A stretch of DNA of 64,000 bases from Litorilituus sp. Its GTDB lineage: Bacteria > Pseudomonadota > Gammaproteobacteria > Enterobacterales > Alteromonadaceae. Below the pieces are notes generated by a model. That model did no database searches. It saw nothing but the letters and a program-made list of their open reading frames with translations, and was not told the DNA's origin. Position numbers and translations under genes: made by a program. Position 1 is the stretch's first letter; every line of letters begins with the position of its first letter. This document shows positions 1 to 10,795 of the stretch, piece after piece. The DNA lies in NCBI GenBank assembly GCA_030754235.1, contig JASMAS010000097.1, forward strand, positions 41,196-105,195, written 5' to 3'.

Positions 1-1489
1 TACCCGTAACTAAATCAATCCTCGAGATTTTCGACGCTTCAACCAACCAAAGGTAACGGTTTTCTTGCAAATAAGGGGAAAAGTTTTTTTTTGCTAATAC
101 ATCAATAACAGCCTTACTAAAAGGCCAATTGATCACTTTTTTTAAACCTGTGTTATATAACAAAATCCCTTTTGCGGTAGCCAGTATTAAATGATCTTTT
201 TTGTAGTGATAAATTTGGTAAATATGATTTTTACTATACTGGCTTTTTTTACTTGAACCCACCATATATTTTTCTATGGTGCCTTTTACATTATCAACAA
301 AATTAAAACCTTGGCTTGTTCCAACCCAAAAGCTATCATCCACTTCTTCTCGTAATGCCCATACGGCATTGTTACTAAGGCTTTCTGTTGCCCCTTTCTT
401 ATAGCGATAATTACGAATGAGTTCGCGACTAGGATCCCATAAGTAGACACCAGAGGTTAATGAGCCTAACCAAAAAGTACCACTGTTATCCTGCGCCAGA
501 GAAATAATGAGGTTATTAGATACATCATCAAAATAATCACTAAAACCAAATAAAAATTCGGCTTGCCTTGTGCTAATATTAAATTTATATAACCCCTTAT
601 TACTAGCAATATACAGTTGATTATTTGCATACAAAAACTGCCGAGCAGAGATGTCTTCTATGACCTGCTGATAGTTTGAAAGTGATGACTTCCCCTGTAT
701 ATAATCACGAATATTATCGGTGTTGATACAATAAACACCATCATTTGAGCCAATATATAAATCATTTTTTTGACTTAAAAATAAAGAAGACGTGTTATTT
801 GCTTCAGCAGCACTGACGCTGTTATCAGGATATTCTGCTGATGTTGAGGGAAGTTTTTTCCACTGTTCACTATCAATACTGTATGCGTACACGCCAACAC
901 GTGTTGCAACGTAAAGCATCTGATTAACATATATAATTTGAAAAATATTATTTTGTTCTATTAGCTCTTTTGATAAATCTAGCGCTACTATAAACTTTTG
1001 CTTTTTGTCGGAGTAAAAGCCAACCTTCTTAGTGGTAGCAATCCAATACCCTTGTTCACCTTGGTTATTTTTACCTTCAATCACATCTACTGCAAAGTGA
1101 TTTAGTTCATTGATAAAAGGTTGCTGATAATTATTGTTTTTAGGCTCAAAGCGGTATAAGCCGTTACTTGCATTAATCCATACCCAACCTTGTTTATCCT
1201 CTTTAACAAAGTGAATACGGGTATCAACAAACTGATTATTAGGGCCTGAAAGTTGTTTTATTGAATAACCATCATAAAAGTTAAGTCCATTCTCTGTAGC
1301 AAACCAAACCAAGCCATTTTTACTGGCCAAAATACTTTTAACCGTACCTTGCGATAACCCCTGTTCAACTGAAATTTGCTGTAAAGACAAATTTTTAACA
1401 CGAGAAATTTGTTCAGCCCATGTGCTAAAGCTCAACATAACAGCCAGAATAGCTAACCATGAAGTTATAGAGAAATTAATACGCTTCAA
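1..1489 (-). CDS. Two-component-regulator-propeller/ligand-binding sensor protein, N-terminal part (runs off the left edge)
   Basis: Open minus-strand frame from a likely TTG start at 1489 (LKRINFSITSWLAILAVMLSFSTWAEQISRVKNLSLQQISVEQGLSQGTVKSI...) with a signal peptide and repeated propeller-like motifs (GLVWFATENGLNFYDG, GWVWINASNGLYRFEP). Still open at base 1. Not in the supplied ORF track. Confidence 0.75.
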   Translation of the reverse strand, partial: MKRINFSITSWLAILAVMLSFSTWAEQISRVKNLSLQQISVEQGLSQGTVKSILASKNGLVWFATENGLNFYDGYSIKQLSGPNNQFVDTRIHFVKEDKQGWVWINASNGLYRFEPKNNNYQQPFINELNHFAVDVIEGKNNQGEQGYWIATTKKVGFYSDKKQKFIVALDLSKELIEQNNIFQIIYVNQMLYVATRVGVYAYSIDSEQWKKLPSTSAEYPDNSVSAAEANNTSSLFLSQKNDLYIGSNDGVYCINTDNIRDYIQGKSSLSNYQQVIEDISARQFLYANNQLYIASNKGLYKFNISTRQAEFLFGFSDYFDDVSNNLIISLAQDNSGTFWLGSLTSGVYLWDPSRELIRNYRYKKGATESLSNNAVWALREEVDDSFWVGTSQGFNFVDNVKGTIEKYMVGSSKKSQYSKNHIYQIYHYKKDHLILATAKGILLYNTGLKKVINWPFSKAVIDVLAKKNFSPYLQENRYLWLVEASKISRIDLVTG

Positions 1490-1657
1490 ACATTTATTAC
1501 CTTAATTATTTAAACGAATAATCTAACAAATAAGTACCCTCATTATAACAACTCTAAAACAAAGTAATAAATTTGCTGACAAACTATTTATTTATCGTAT
1601 AAAGCACTTGAATCTGCAAGATAATGACATCACATTGATACTATCTTTTCTATTATT

Positions 1658-3715
1658 GTGCTTACTGCTATGTCTAACCCTTTATTAAAAAGCTTTGATC
1701 TCCCCCCTTTTTCAAAAATAAAACCTGAACATATAAAACCGGCTGTTGAGCAAGCCATTAACAACTGCAAAAAAGTTATTGCTGATGTGTTAAGTACAAA
1801 TACCCATTTTACTTGGCAAAACTTAGTTGAGCCCATTAATAGCATAGATGATGTGTTATCAAAACTTTTTTCTCCTGTTTCACATATGAACTCAGTAGTG
1901 AGTACCGATGAATTACGAGAAGCTTATGAATCATGTTTACCTCTACTTTCTGAATATGGCACTTTTGTAGGTCAGCACCAAGGATTATATAAGGCATATC
2001 AACATTTAAAAGAAAGTGATGAATTTAACGTGCTAAGCACGGCGCAACAAAAAGTGATCATCAATGCACTGCGTGACTTTAAGTTATCAGGCATTACCTT
2101 AGAAAAAGAAAATAAAAAACGTTATGGTGAAATTGTAACTCGCCTATCGGAGCTAAGTTCAAATTTTAGTAACAATGTGCTTGATGCCACCCATGCTTTT
2201 AGCGTCAATATAACCGATAAGGCTCAACTTTTAGGCTTACCCGAAAGTGCCCTTGCTGCTGCACAAGCTCTCGCTGAAAGTAAGGAACAACAAGGCTACT
2301 TATTTACTTTAGACATGCCCAGTTATTTACCGGTGATGATGTACTGCGACAACCGTGAATTACGAGAAAAACTATACCATGCCTTTGTGACTCGAGCTTC
2401 AGATCAAGGGCCTAACGCAAGGGAGTTTGATAACACTAACATCATGAATGAAATACTGCTATTGCGCCATGAGTTAGCCAAACTACTTGATTTTTCAAAT
2501 TATGCTGAACACTCACTCGCAACCAAGATGGCCAACAACACAGATGAAGTGATGAACTTTTTAGACGATCTTGCTCTTAAGTCAACACATCAAGGAGAAA
2601 AAGATTTTACCGAGTTAACCAACTTTGCCACCCAACAATACTCTCAAACAAACTTACAAGCATGGGATCTTCCTTATTATAGTGAAAAGCTAAAACAACA
2701 TCGCTATGCCATATCAGACGAACAACTTCGCTCTTACTTCCCTGAAAGCAAAGTCGTCAGTGGGCTTTTTGAAGTAGTACATCGTTTGTTTGGCTTAACG
2801 ATAAAATCACGTGACGGTGTCGATGTTTGGCATACTGATGTGAAGTTTTACGATGTATTTGCTAAAGATGGCAAATTACGTGGTAGTTTTTATTTAGATT
2901 TATATGCCCGCGAGAAAAAACGCGGCGGGGCTTGGATGGATGACTGTGTTGGACGCGATAAACTTGCCGATGGTTCAGTTCAATACCCTGTAGCCTATTT
3001 AACCTGTAACTTTAATGGTCCTGTGGGGGATAAACCTGCGCTTTTTACTCATGATGAAGTCGTTACTTTATTCCATGAGTTTGGTCATGGTATTCACCAC
3101 ATGTTAACGCAAGTTGACGCCAGTGCTGTTGCTGGCATTAATGGTGTTCCTTGGGATGCCGTAGAACTACCCAGTCAATTTTTAGAAAACTGGTGTTGGC
3201 AAAACGAAGCATTGACCTTTATCTCTGGTCACTATGAAACAGGAGAGCCTTTACCTCAAGCGCTATTAGATAAAATGCTCGCTGCTAAAAACTTTCAATC
3301 AGCCATGCAGATGCTAAGACAGCTTGAATTTAGTATTTTTGATTTTACCATGCACGCCAGCTATAACACAGACTCACCAGCAGATCATATTCAGCAAGTG
3401 CTTAACAAAGTGCGTCAGCAATATGCCGTAGTAAAAACACCTGATTTCAATCGCTTTCAACATGGTTTCAGCCATATTTTCGGTGGTGGGTATGCGGCTG
3501 GTTATTATAGCTATAAATGGGCTGAAGTGTTATCAGCCGATGCTTTTAGCTTATTCGAACAACAGGGTATATTTAATCAACTCACCGGGCAATCCTTCTT
3601 AACCAACATATTAGAAAAGGGGGGATCACAAGAGCCGAGTGAATTGTTTGCTGCTTTTAGAGGCAGAGCCCCAAAAATTGACGCTCTACTTCGCCACTCA
3701 GGCATTGAGGTTTAA
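1658..3715 (+). CDS. prlC: Oligopeptidase A, M3 family metallopeptidase
   Basis: 685 aa ORF with the zinc motif HEFGHGIHH and M3 architecture; true start may be the internal ATG (MSNPLLKSF) at 1670. Confidence 0.93.
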   Translation: MLTAMSNPLLKSFDLPPFSKIKPEHIKPAVEQAINNCKKVIADVLSTNTHFTWQNLVEPINSIDDVLSKLFSPVSHMNSVVSTDELREAYESCLPLLSEYGTFVGQHQGLYKAYQHLKESDEFNVLSTAQQKVIINALRDFKLSGITLEKENKKRYGEIVTRLSELSSNFSNNVLDATHAFSVNITDKAQLLGLPESALAAAQALAESKEQQGYLFTLDMPSYLPVMMYCDNRELREKLYHAFVTRASDQGPNAREFDNTNIMNEILLLRHELAKLLDFSNYAEHSLATKMANNTDEVMNFLDDLALKSTHQGEKDFTELTNFATQQYSQTNLQAWDLPYYSEKLKQHRYAISDEQLRSYFPESKVVSGLFEVVHRLFGLTIKSRDGVDVWHTDVKFYDVFAKDGKLRGSFYLDLYAREKKRGGAWMDDCVGRDKLADGSVQYPVAYLTCNFNGPVGDKPALFTHDEVVTLFHEFGHGIHHMLTQVDASAVAGINGVPWDAVELPSQFLENWCWQNEALTFISGHYETGEPLPQALLDKMLAAKNFQSAMQMLRQLEFSIFDFTMHASYNTDSPADHIQQVLNKVRQQYAVVKTPDFNRFQHGFSHIFGGGYAAGYYSYKWAEVLSADAFSLFEQQGIFNQLTGQSFLTNILEKGGSQEPSELFAAFRGRAPKIDALLRHSGIEV

Positions 3716-4067
3716 TCATTTATGGTTGACATTTCAAATAGTTATTCCAACGAGCCACTAAACATAAAAAACAAACAAAAACTCTTCCTATACAAGTAGT
3801 TAAGTCTATTTTTAGGTGGGTAGTTGAAAACCAATGGGTGGTCTTTAAATAAGCCACCCTGTTAACGTCTATCTAACTTCAAAGGTTTGGGTTTAGCCAC
3901 TCACAAACTCAAGCCACATATCATAACAAGTGTTTCACCTTCATTACTATTGTTAACCTAGTTGTAATAAACACGATAGATATCTGCCTTTTTGGCCATC
4001 ACCACTGACTTATTTACGCAATAGAGAACCATAATTGACAACTTTAAAACCGTAAAAGTTATACCAA

Positions 4068-6386
4068 TTACAATTTAAATTGTTCTATTCTTTTTTCCAA
4101 ATTTCCAGCTAGTTCATTGAGTTGAGTAACATCGTCTTTACTTTCATTAGCTTTTGATTTTATTTTTGTTGAAGTATCTGCAATTTCTGTGATGTTTTTA
4201 TTGATATCTTCTATAACGACACTCTGTTGCTCTGATGCAGTCGCAATTTGGTTATTCATGTCATTGAGCGCTTCAACCAAACAAACTACTTCACCCATCA
4301 CTTCACGGTTGCTTTCGCAGGCACCTATACCGGTGCTGGCCATTTTGCTTGATGCTGTCACCATCTTAACGGTGTTTTGTGTTTCTTGTTGTAATGCCAT
4401 TATTTTTTCACGGATATCTTCTGTAGATTGTTGTGTTCTGCTTGCCAATGTTCGTACTTCGTCAGCAACCACTGCAAACCCTCTCCCCATTTCTCCTGCT
4501 CTTGCTGCTTCAATAGCAGCATTTAATGCCAATAAGTTGGTTTGCTCAGCAATACCTTGAATAACATCTAATACTGAGCCTATAGAGTTACTTTCATCTG
4601 CCAACCTTTCAATGGAACTTGAGGCTGAGCCCATCTGGTTATTTAATTCCTCCATATCATGCTCTAGCTCATTGGCTGAGCCCATACAATCTTGGCATTT
4701 ACAATTAGTTTCTGTCACCGTATCTGCAGCATTCGATGCACTCCTAGCGACTTCCTGAATGGTGGCAAGTAACTGATTGGTTGCTACGGCTACACCGTCA
4801 GCACTATCAGACTGAGTTGTGGTTTCTTGGGTGGTTTCTTTCATATTTACAGACATATTTTCGGTTGCGTTATGAATTGTCTGTGCCAAAGAACTTACTG
4901 AATTAAAGACACCCTGTAGCTCAGCGAGTAAACCATTTAATGATTTTGCGAGGAATGCCAATTCATCTTGACCATCATAGTGAATACGCGTGGTCAGATT
5001 TTTATCTTTTACAAGATTGTTAACTTGATTTATAAAAGAATTAATCGGGGTAGATATGCCTCGCCCAACAAAGTATGCGGTGGAAAATGCGATAGGAAGT
5101 AATGCCACTAAGATAAGAAAGAGAATACCCAAAATACGGGTGTTCATCGCCTCTTTATCTTGCATCGCTTCTGCAACATCCATTTCAGATAAAATGGCCC
5201 AATTAACACCGGCTATGTCCAACGGGGAGTAGGCGGATAAAACATCAATATTACGATAGTCTTTGATCGATTTTATTCCTACTTGTCCTGATATTGCTTG
5301 TCTTGCGCCAGTAGAATTGACTGGCTGCAACCCTATGGCTGAGTCACTGGCATCGATTTTATCTATGATTCGACTATCTATACCACTTTGTTTTAACGCA
5401 GCAATATAACTATTTTTATCCTCCATCAAAAAACGACTTTGACTGCGCAGTAAATTATCATCACCAATCAAGTAGGTTTCACCTGATTCACCTAAACCAA
5501 CATCTCTCCATTTTTTATCATAGGTCATCACATCATTAATTCGATCGATAGGCATTTGAAAAATTAAGACGCCTAATTTTTGCCCTTCGTCATTAAAAAT
5601 AGGTGAAGCTATAAATGCGGCAGCGGCGTTGTATGAGGGGTAATAAGGAGAAAAATCGATCAGAACATGTGCTTTTTCATCGGTAAATGAGTTAGCTTTT
5701 CTAAATGCGGCAGCCAAGCCAGAGTTTTGATAAGGCCCTGAGAGCAGTGATGTTGCATAATCCAATTCTTTAAAAACGGAATAAACAATATAACCACTTT
5801 CTGGCTCTACTAAAAATATGTCGTAGTAGCCAAATGAATTTAAATACACATCAAAGTGGCTGTGATACTTTTTATGGAACTGACTATATTGGCTACCATC
5901 ACCTGAATCATTCATCAGGTTCTTATTGCCCAAAGGATTAGGGTTTAGGCTGATGTAGGCGTGTTGCAGTGATTTTGAATTCTGGTTTAGTTGGTCTAGC
6001 TTTTCTATTGCTCTTGAATTATCACCAGGATTTTTTTCTTTAAAGAGTACACCAAATTCGTTTTGATAATAATTTGCAATGGCGTCGTTGTTTTGTAATT
6101 CAAATTCTTGATCAAACGAATGAAAAGATTTACTAAAATCTGCCATTGCTTCCATGACCATAATATCATTTGAAAAAGAAACAACCTGGCTCTCGATGGT
6201 CTTAAAATAATCTTCAATCTGTCGCTTTTGACCTTCTCTTATTGCCACTAATTGGCTAAAAACCCTTTTTTCTAGAGCCTGTGATGCAATTGACGAAGAT
6301 TGCCAGCCTATTAGCGCACCCGCTGTTAATATCCCAATGCTTGATAGCAGTACAGAGGCAACAATTATCTTAGTAGATATTTTCAT
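4068..6386 (-). CDS. Methyl-accepting chemotaxis protein (dCACHE-like sensor, HAMP, MA domain)
   Basis: Conserved MCP hairpin [48 protein letters not shown]-terminal TM, large periplasmic domain, second TM. Confidence 0.95.
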   Translation of the reverse strand: MKISTKIIVASVLLSSIGILTAGALIGWQSSSIASQALEKRVFSQLVAIREGQKRQIEDYFKTIESQVVSFSNDIMVMEAMADFSKSFHSFDQEFELQNNDAIANYYQNEFGVLFKEKNPGDNSRAIEKLDQLNQNSKSLQHAYISLNPNPLGNKNLMNDSGDGSQYSQFHKKYHSHFDVYLNSFGYYDIFLVEPESGYIVYSVFKELDYATSLLSGPYQNSGLAAAFRKANSFTDEKAHVLIDFSPYYPSYNAAAAFIASPIFNDEGQKLGVLIFQMPIDRINDVMTYDKKWRDVGLGESGETYLIGDDNLLRSQSRFLMEDKNSYIAALKQSGIDSRIIDKIDASDSAIGLQPVNSTGARQAISGQVGIKSIKDYRNIDVLSAYSPLDIAGVNWAILSEMDVAEAMQDKEAMNTRILGILFLILVALLPIAFSTAYFVGRGISTPINSFINQVNNLVKDKNLTTRIHYDGQDELAFLAKSLNGLLAELQGVFNSVSSLAQTIHNATENMSVNMKETTQETTTQSDSADGVAVATNQLLATIQEVARSASNAADTVTETNCKCQDCMGSANELEHDMEELNNQMGSASSSIERLADESNSIGSVLDVIQGIAEQTNLLALNAAIEAARAGEMGRGFAVVADEVRTLASRTQQSTEDIREKIMALQQETQNTVKMVTASSKMASTGIGACESNREVMGEVVCLVEALNDMNNQIATASEQQSVVIEDINKNITEIADTSTKIKSKANESKDDVTQLNELAGNLEKRIEQFKL

Positions 6387-6613
6387 GGGCTTCCCTCAAC
6401 AACAACAACAACAATCTAGTTATTTACTGAGTTTAGTTCAATTTCATTACTTTGTAGCAGAAGTTAATATTTCCTTGATCTTAACTATTATTATTTGTTA
6501 AAAAATGTATTTTCTCTTCATCAACTAAGTTTCACTACCAATGTGCAAATCAATAGCACTAAGTGGTATTATGGAAACAGGTATAATAGCAGTGAATAAG
6601 ACGTAAAATATTA

Positions 6614-7294
6614 ATGGAACCCTTTGATAAACTATATACAAGAGCTGTCGAAAGAAAAGGAGGCGAACAAGTATTATCAAACTTAATAAGTAAACCTCTT
6701 AATGCTGAACAACTGTGCAAAATAACGAATGACAGAGTGTTGTCTGAAGTGACTAAGAAGATATTCCAATCAGGGTTTGTATGGTCTGTTGTTGAAAAAA
6801 AATGGGATTCATTTGAAGAAGTCTTTTGGGGATTTAATATTGAAAAACTTGTTATGATGCCAGATGACATGCTTGAACGTAAAGCTACAGACCCAGCCAT
6901 TATCCGCAATTACAACAAAGTAAAAACAATCCGTGAAAATGCATTAATGCTTAAAGAAATTAGCGATGAATATGGCTCTGTTGGTAAATGGTTAGCCCAG
7001 TGGTCAACTGAAAACATTATTGGCTTATGGGCACATTTAAAAAAACACGGTAGCCGACTAGGTGGCAACACTGGCCCATATGCCTTGCGTAAATTAGGTA
7101 AAGATACATTCATACTTAGCAAAGATGTTGAAACATACTTTAGAGCTAACCAATTAATTAATGGTGGCCTAACATCTAAACGTAGTTTAAATGTTATTCA
7201 GCAAACCTTTTCGCTTTGGCAAAAAGAGTCTCGTTTAAGTTTACAGGAAATAAGCCAAATAGTGGCATATTCAACAGGCAGCAACCATGTTTAG
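6614..7294 (+). CDS. DNA-3-methyladenine glycosylase I family protein
   Basis: 226 aa, Tag/HhH-GPD-like sequence (FQSGFVWSVVEKKWDSFEEVFWGF, IIRNYNKVKTIRENA). Confidence 0.8.
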   Translation: MEPFDKLYTRAVERKGGEQVLSNLISKPLNAEQLCKITNDRVLSEVTKKIFQSGFVWSVVEKKWDSFEEVFWGFNIEKLVMMPDDMLERKATDPAIIRNYNKVKTIRENALMLKEISDEYGSVGKWLAQWSTENIIGLWAHLKKHGSRLGGNTGPYALRKLGKDTFILSKDVETYFRANQLINGGLTSKRSLNVIQQTFSLWQKESRLSLQEISQIVAYSTGSNHV

Positions 7295-7388
7295 ACAAGC
7301 GATAACAGGCGATATCTTAAAGCAACCTAGTCACTTCATAGATTTGATTGATGGTGATACTTTTTTAAAACTAGAGCAGCAACCATAA
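7287..7388 (+). CDS. Small ORF, 33 aa, unknown ([33 protein letters not shown])
   Basis: ATG at 7287 overlaps the upstream gene's end by 8 nt; its TAA (7386-7388) overlaps the downstream ATG (7388) as TAATG. Too short for the ORF track. Confidence 0.4.
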   Translation: MFRQAITGDILKQPSHFIDLIDGDTFLKLEQQP

Positions 7389-8185
7389 TGAACGACTATA
7401 ATCATATCGCTGTGGCTTACCTTGACACTATTGATAGTGAGGCGGCGAAAAAAGTAGCTCAAAAGTGGCAATTCAATTATATAGGTGACGCTGCCTGTGC
7501 AATAAAACACCCCAACATAAGATTTTTACTACAATTTAACCAACAAGCACTAGAACTCATTAAATTAGATGAGCCCAAATTAGGGGGTATTAAAGTTGAT
7601 TTTGTTGAAGGTGCTAGCGCACATCGACGCAAGTTCGGTGGTGGCCGAGGCCAAGATATTGCTAAAGCTATCGGCTTAAAGCATGGTTTTACCCCGCATG
7701 TACTTGATGCAACAGCTGGCTTAGGAAGAGATGCGTTTGTGCTTGCCAGCCTTGGTTGCCAGGTTACCTTAATAGAGCGAATGCCTGTGGTAGCGGCATT
7801 ACTTGAAGATGGTTTAGCACGCGCTAAACTTAATCATGAAGTGGCTGATATAGTCCAGCGTATGCAGCTTACTTATAGCTCCTCTATTGAAAAGATGAAC
7901 CAAGTTCACAATAATATTGATGTGGTTTACCTTGACCCTATGTATCCACATCGCGAAAAGTCTGCGGCAGTAAAAAAAGAAATGCGCGTTTTCCAATCAC
8001 TCGTAGGGGAAGACTTAGATGCTGATGCTTTATTAGCACCTGCACTAACCCTTGCTAAATATCGTATTGTGGTAAAACGTCCCTCTTATGCCTCACCATT
8101 GAATAATAAAACACCAAGCACTTGCATTAAAATGAAAAAGAATAGATTTGATATATATGTGAATCAAGGTATTCCTAAACATTAG
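7388..8185 (+). CDS. rsmJ: 16S rRNA (guanine1516-N2)-methyltransferase, SAM-dependent
   Basis: RsmJ-like: [57 protein letters not shown]. Confidence 0.92.
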   Translation: MNDYNHIAVAYLDTIDSEAAKKVAQKWQFNYIGDAACAIKHPNIRFLLQFNQQALELIKLDEPKLGGIKVDFVEGASAHRRKFGGGRGQDIAKAIGLKHGFTPHVLDATAGLGRDAFVLASLGCQVTLIERMPVVAALLEDGLARAKLNHEVADIVQRMQLTYSSSIEKMNQVHNNIDVVYLDPMYPHREKSAAVKKEMRVFQSLVGEDLDADALLAPALTLAKYRIVVKRPSYASPLNNKTPSTCIKMKKNRFDIYVNQGIPKH

Positions 8186-8246
8186 CTCCGCGCTACATAC
8201 TTTTTTTATTAAATATAGACATAACGAACCCATTTAGGAGCTCACC

Positions 8247-9707
8247 ATGCTAGCACTAAAAAATAGCAAGCTATTATGTACAGATAGCTTAATCAACGGC
8301 AAATGGGTTAAAGAAACAAAGAATAGAACAGTCAATGTTATCAACCCTGCTAACCAAGAAATCATAGCCACGGTATCCAGTGTTGGCGTAATTGAAACTC
8401 AGCAAGCAATTACTTCAGCACAGCAAGCACAAAAAACCTGGCGAGCAACAACAGCCAAAGATAGATCCCTACTATTAAGAAGGTGGCATGACTTATTACT
8501 AAAAAACCAAGAGGATTTAGCACTATTAATGACTCTAGAACAAGGTAAACCCTTGACAGAGTCTCGCGGAGAAATAGCCTATGCAGCTTCTTTTTTAGCA
8601 TGGTTTGCAGAAGAAGCTCAACGCATTTACGGTGATATTATTCCAAGTTATTCCAACGATAGACGCTTAATGGTGTTAAAAGAACCCGTGGGCGTTTGTG
8701 CCGCTATTACACCGTGGAATTTTCCCGCGGCTATGATTACCCGCAAAGTAGGGCCAGCACTCGCTGCTGGTTGCACAATAATTATTAAACCAGCCTTAGA
8801 GACACCGTTAACCGCCTTAGCTTTGGGTCAGCTTTCTATAGAAGCAGGAATTCCTCCTGGAGTCGTCAATATATTAGTAGGGCCCGCACAAGAAATAGCT
8901 CAACAATTAACAAGTTCAACACTCGTAAGAAAGTTAAGTTTTACTGGCTCTACTCCAATAGGTAAACACTTAATGAAAGAGTGTGCTGATACCATGAAAA
9001 AAGTATCACTTGAGCTTGGCGGCAACGCCCCTTTTATTGTTTTTGATGATGCCGATATAGACAGCGCTATTGAAGGAGCGATGCTGTCTAAATTTCGTAA
9101 TGCTGGCCAAACATGTATTTGTGCAAATCGCATCTATGTTCAATCTAACATCTATCAAGCCTTTGTTGAAAAGTTTTCCGCTAAAGTTGCCCGTTTAACG
9201 GTAGGCCCGGGACATGAAAGCAATATAGATCAAGGCCCCTTAATTAACATCGCTGCGGTAGAAAAGGTAGAAGCTTTTGTCAACGACGCTGTCACTCTCG
9301 GCGGAAAGATCATCATAGGTGGCGCTCGCCATACAAGGGGAAAATTATTCTATCAACCCACTGTTATTGCTAATGCCACACAACAAATGAAACTTGCCCA
9401 CGAAGAGGTTTTTGGTCCTATAGCGCCCATTTTTAAATTTAACAGCGAAGAAGAAGTAATAACTTTGGCCAACAATACCGAGTATGGCTTAGCATCCTAC
9501 TTTTATTCTCGCGACATAGGCCGTATTTGGCGAGTCAGCGAAGCACTAGAAACAGGTTTAGTTGGCGTAAATTCTGGGGTTATATCAACTGAGGTTGCCC
9601 CCTTTGGTGGCTATAAAGCCTCAGGTATTGGTCGAGAAGGCTCAAAATATGGTATTGAAGATTATTTGAACACAAAATATGTTTGCATCGCAGATTTAGA
9701 TAAATAA
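8247..9707 (+). CDS. gabD: NAD(P)-dependent succinate-semialdehyde dehydrogenase
   Basis: 486 aa aldehyde dehydrogenase; VSLELGGNAPFIVFDDAD, NAGQTCICANRIYVQ. Confidence 0.9.
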   Translation: MLALKNSKLLCTDSLINGKWVKETKNRTVNVINPANQEIIATVSSVGVIETQQAITSAQQAQKTWRATTAKDRSLLLRRWHDLLLKNQEDLALLMTLEQGKPLTESRGEIAYAASFLAWFAEEAQRIYGDIIPSYSNDRRLMVLKEPVGVCAAITPWNFPAAMITRKVGPALAAGCTIIIKPALETPLTALALGQLSIEAGIPPGVVNILVGPAQEIAQQLTSSTLVRKLSFTGSTPIGKHLMKECADTMKKVSLELGGNAPFIVFDDADIDSAIEGAMLSKFRNAGQTCICANRIYVQSNIYQAFVEKFSAKVARLTVGPGHESNIDQGPLINIAAVEKVEAFVNDAVTLGGKIIIGGARHTRGKLFYQPTVIANATQQMKLAHEEVFGPIAPIFKFNSEEEVITLANNTEYGLASYFYSRDIGRIWRVSEALETGLVGVNSGVISTEVAPFGGYKASGIGREGSKYGIEDYLNTKYVCIADLDK

Positions 9708-9816
9708 TATAAACCTCTAATATTGTCTTACCACAACCTCAAAAAACAAGGTTGATTATTACTTCGAGAATAGGCAAGATCCCAATGCTATTGAAATTGA
9801 CTAAAAAGGCTTTCCC

Positions 9817-10344
9817 ATGTTAAAAGCAAAAATGGTTGAACAACTTAACCAACAAATTAATTTAGAGTTCTATTCTTCAAACCTTTATTTACAAATGAGC
9901 GCTTGGTGTGAAGAACAAGGCTTTGAGGGTGCAGCAGAATTTATGCGCCAACATGCCAGTGAAGAGATGGATCACATGACACGTTTATTTACTTATGTCA
10001 GTGAAACCGGTGCTCTACCCATTATAGGTTCTATCGATGCTCCACCGCATGAGTTTGTTTCTTTGGCCGATGTGTTTGAACAAACTTACAAACATGAATG
10101 TGAAATTACCGAGCGCATTAATGAGTTAGCGCATCAGGCTTTCTCTAATCAAGACTATTCAACTTTCAATTTTCTTCAGTGGTATGTAGCCGAACAACAT
10201 GAAGAAGAAACTTTATTTAAAAGTATTTTAGATAAAATTAACTTAGTAGGTCATGATGGTCATGCACTCTTTTTTGTTGATAAAGATCTTGCTGAAATGG
10301 CAAAAAATGGCTCTAGTAGTATAATGAAAGACACTGCGAACTAG
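9817..10344 (+). CDS. ftnA: Non-heme ferritin
   Basis: 175 aa; [53 protein letters not shown] ferritin ligands. Confidence 0.94.
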   Translation: MLKAKMVEQLNQQINLEFYSSNLYLQMSAWCEEQGFEGAAEFMRQHASEEMDHMTRLFTYVSETGALPIIGSIDAPPHEFVSLADVFEQTYKHECEITERINELAHQAFSNQDYSTFNFLQWYVAEQHEEETLFKSILDKINLVGHDGHALFFVDKDLAEMAKNGSSSIMKDTAN

Positions 10345-10363
10345 TAATTATCAATGATTAAAA

Positions 10364-10471
10364 GCTGTTGAACTTTCAAGTTTTTTGTAAGTGCTTATAC
10401 AAGGCTGAACCTTTTTGTGTGGTTGTTCCACATAAAAAGGTGATAACGCCGCAGCAATGTCCTACAAACGC
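10364..10471. repeat. Dispersed repeat, copy A (diverged/partial)
   Basis: Shares GTTGAACTTTcAAG..., TGTGGTTGTTCCACATAAAAAGG and GATAACGCCGcAgcAATGTCCtACAAACGC with copies at 40785 and 55769. Confidence 0.75.
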
Positions 10472-10481
10472 TAATCCTCAA

Positions 10482-10793
10482 TTAACGCGATATAAATAAA
10501 TACCCTTCCCCCCTAATCGCTTTTATTCGTGAATCCCCATCACTAGCCAGTAACTTCTTTCTAGCGTTAGATATATGCGTATTGATACTATAGCTAGACT
10601 CAATAAGGCTACTGTTAAAAATATGCTCTGCGATATATTCTCTAAAAACCAAAAGAGGAGCACTTTCCATTAACAACCACAGTAAATTAAACTCTAACCC
10701 TGTCATTTTAATAACATTATTAGCGCAATAAACTTCTCTGGTGTTTGATGATATCTCAACATTATCAATCACAATTTTTTGTGATTTTAACAT
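10482..10793 (-). CDS. Stand-alone winged-helix DNA-binding protein (OmpR/PhoB-type effector domain without receiver)
   Basis: 103 aa: MTGLEFNLLWLLMESAPLLVFREYIAEHIFNSS...SINTHISNARKKL...RIKAIRGEGYLF. Confidence 0.85.
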   Translation of the reverse strand: MLKSQKIVIDNVEISSNTREVYCANNVIKMTGLEFNLLWLLMESAPLLVFREYIAEHIFNSSLIESSYSINTHISNARKKLLASDGDSRIKAIRGEGYLFISR

Positions 10794-10795
10794 TA

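Noticed and set aside
3716-4067. Possible decayed coding sequence or IS remnant after prlC (e.g. FRWVVENQWVVFK in one frame)
   Set aside because: Short open stretches broken by stops in all frames I checked, no convincing family match, no inverted repeat ends found.
4189-4560. 123-aa plus-strand ORF
   Set aside because: Antisense to the conserved signalling domain of the MCP gene; low-complexity shadow ORF.
10364-10471. Interpreting repeat copy A as an independent rho-independent terminator or small RNA
   Set aside because: Sequence similarity to the copies at 40785 and 55769 makes a dispersed repeat the simpler explanation; no expression evidence.
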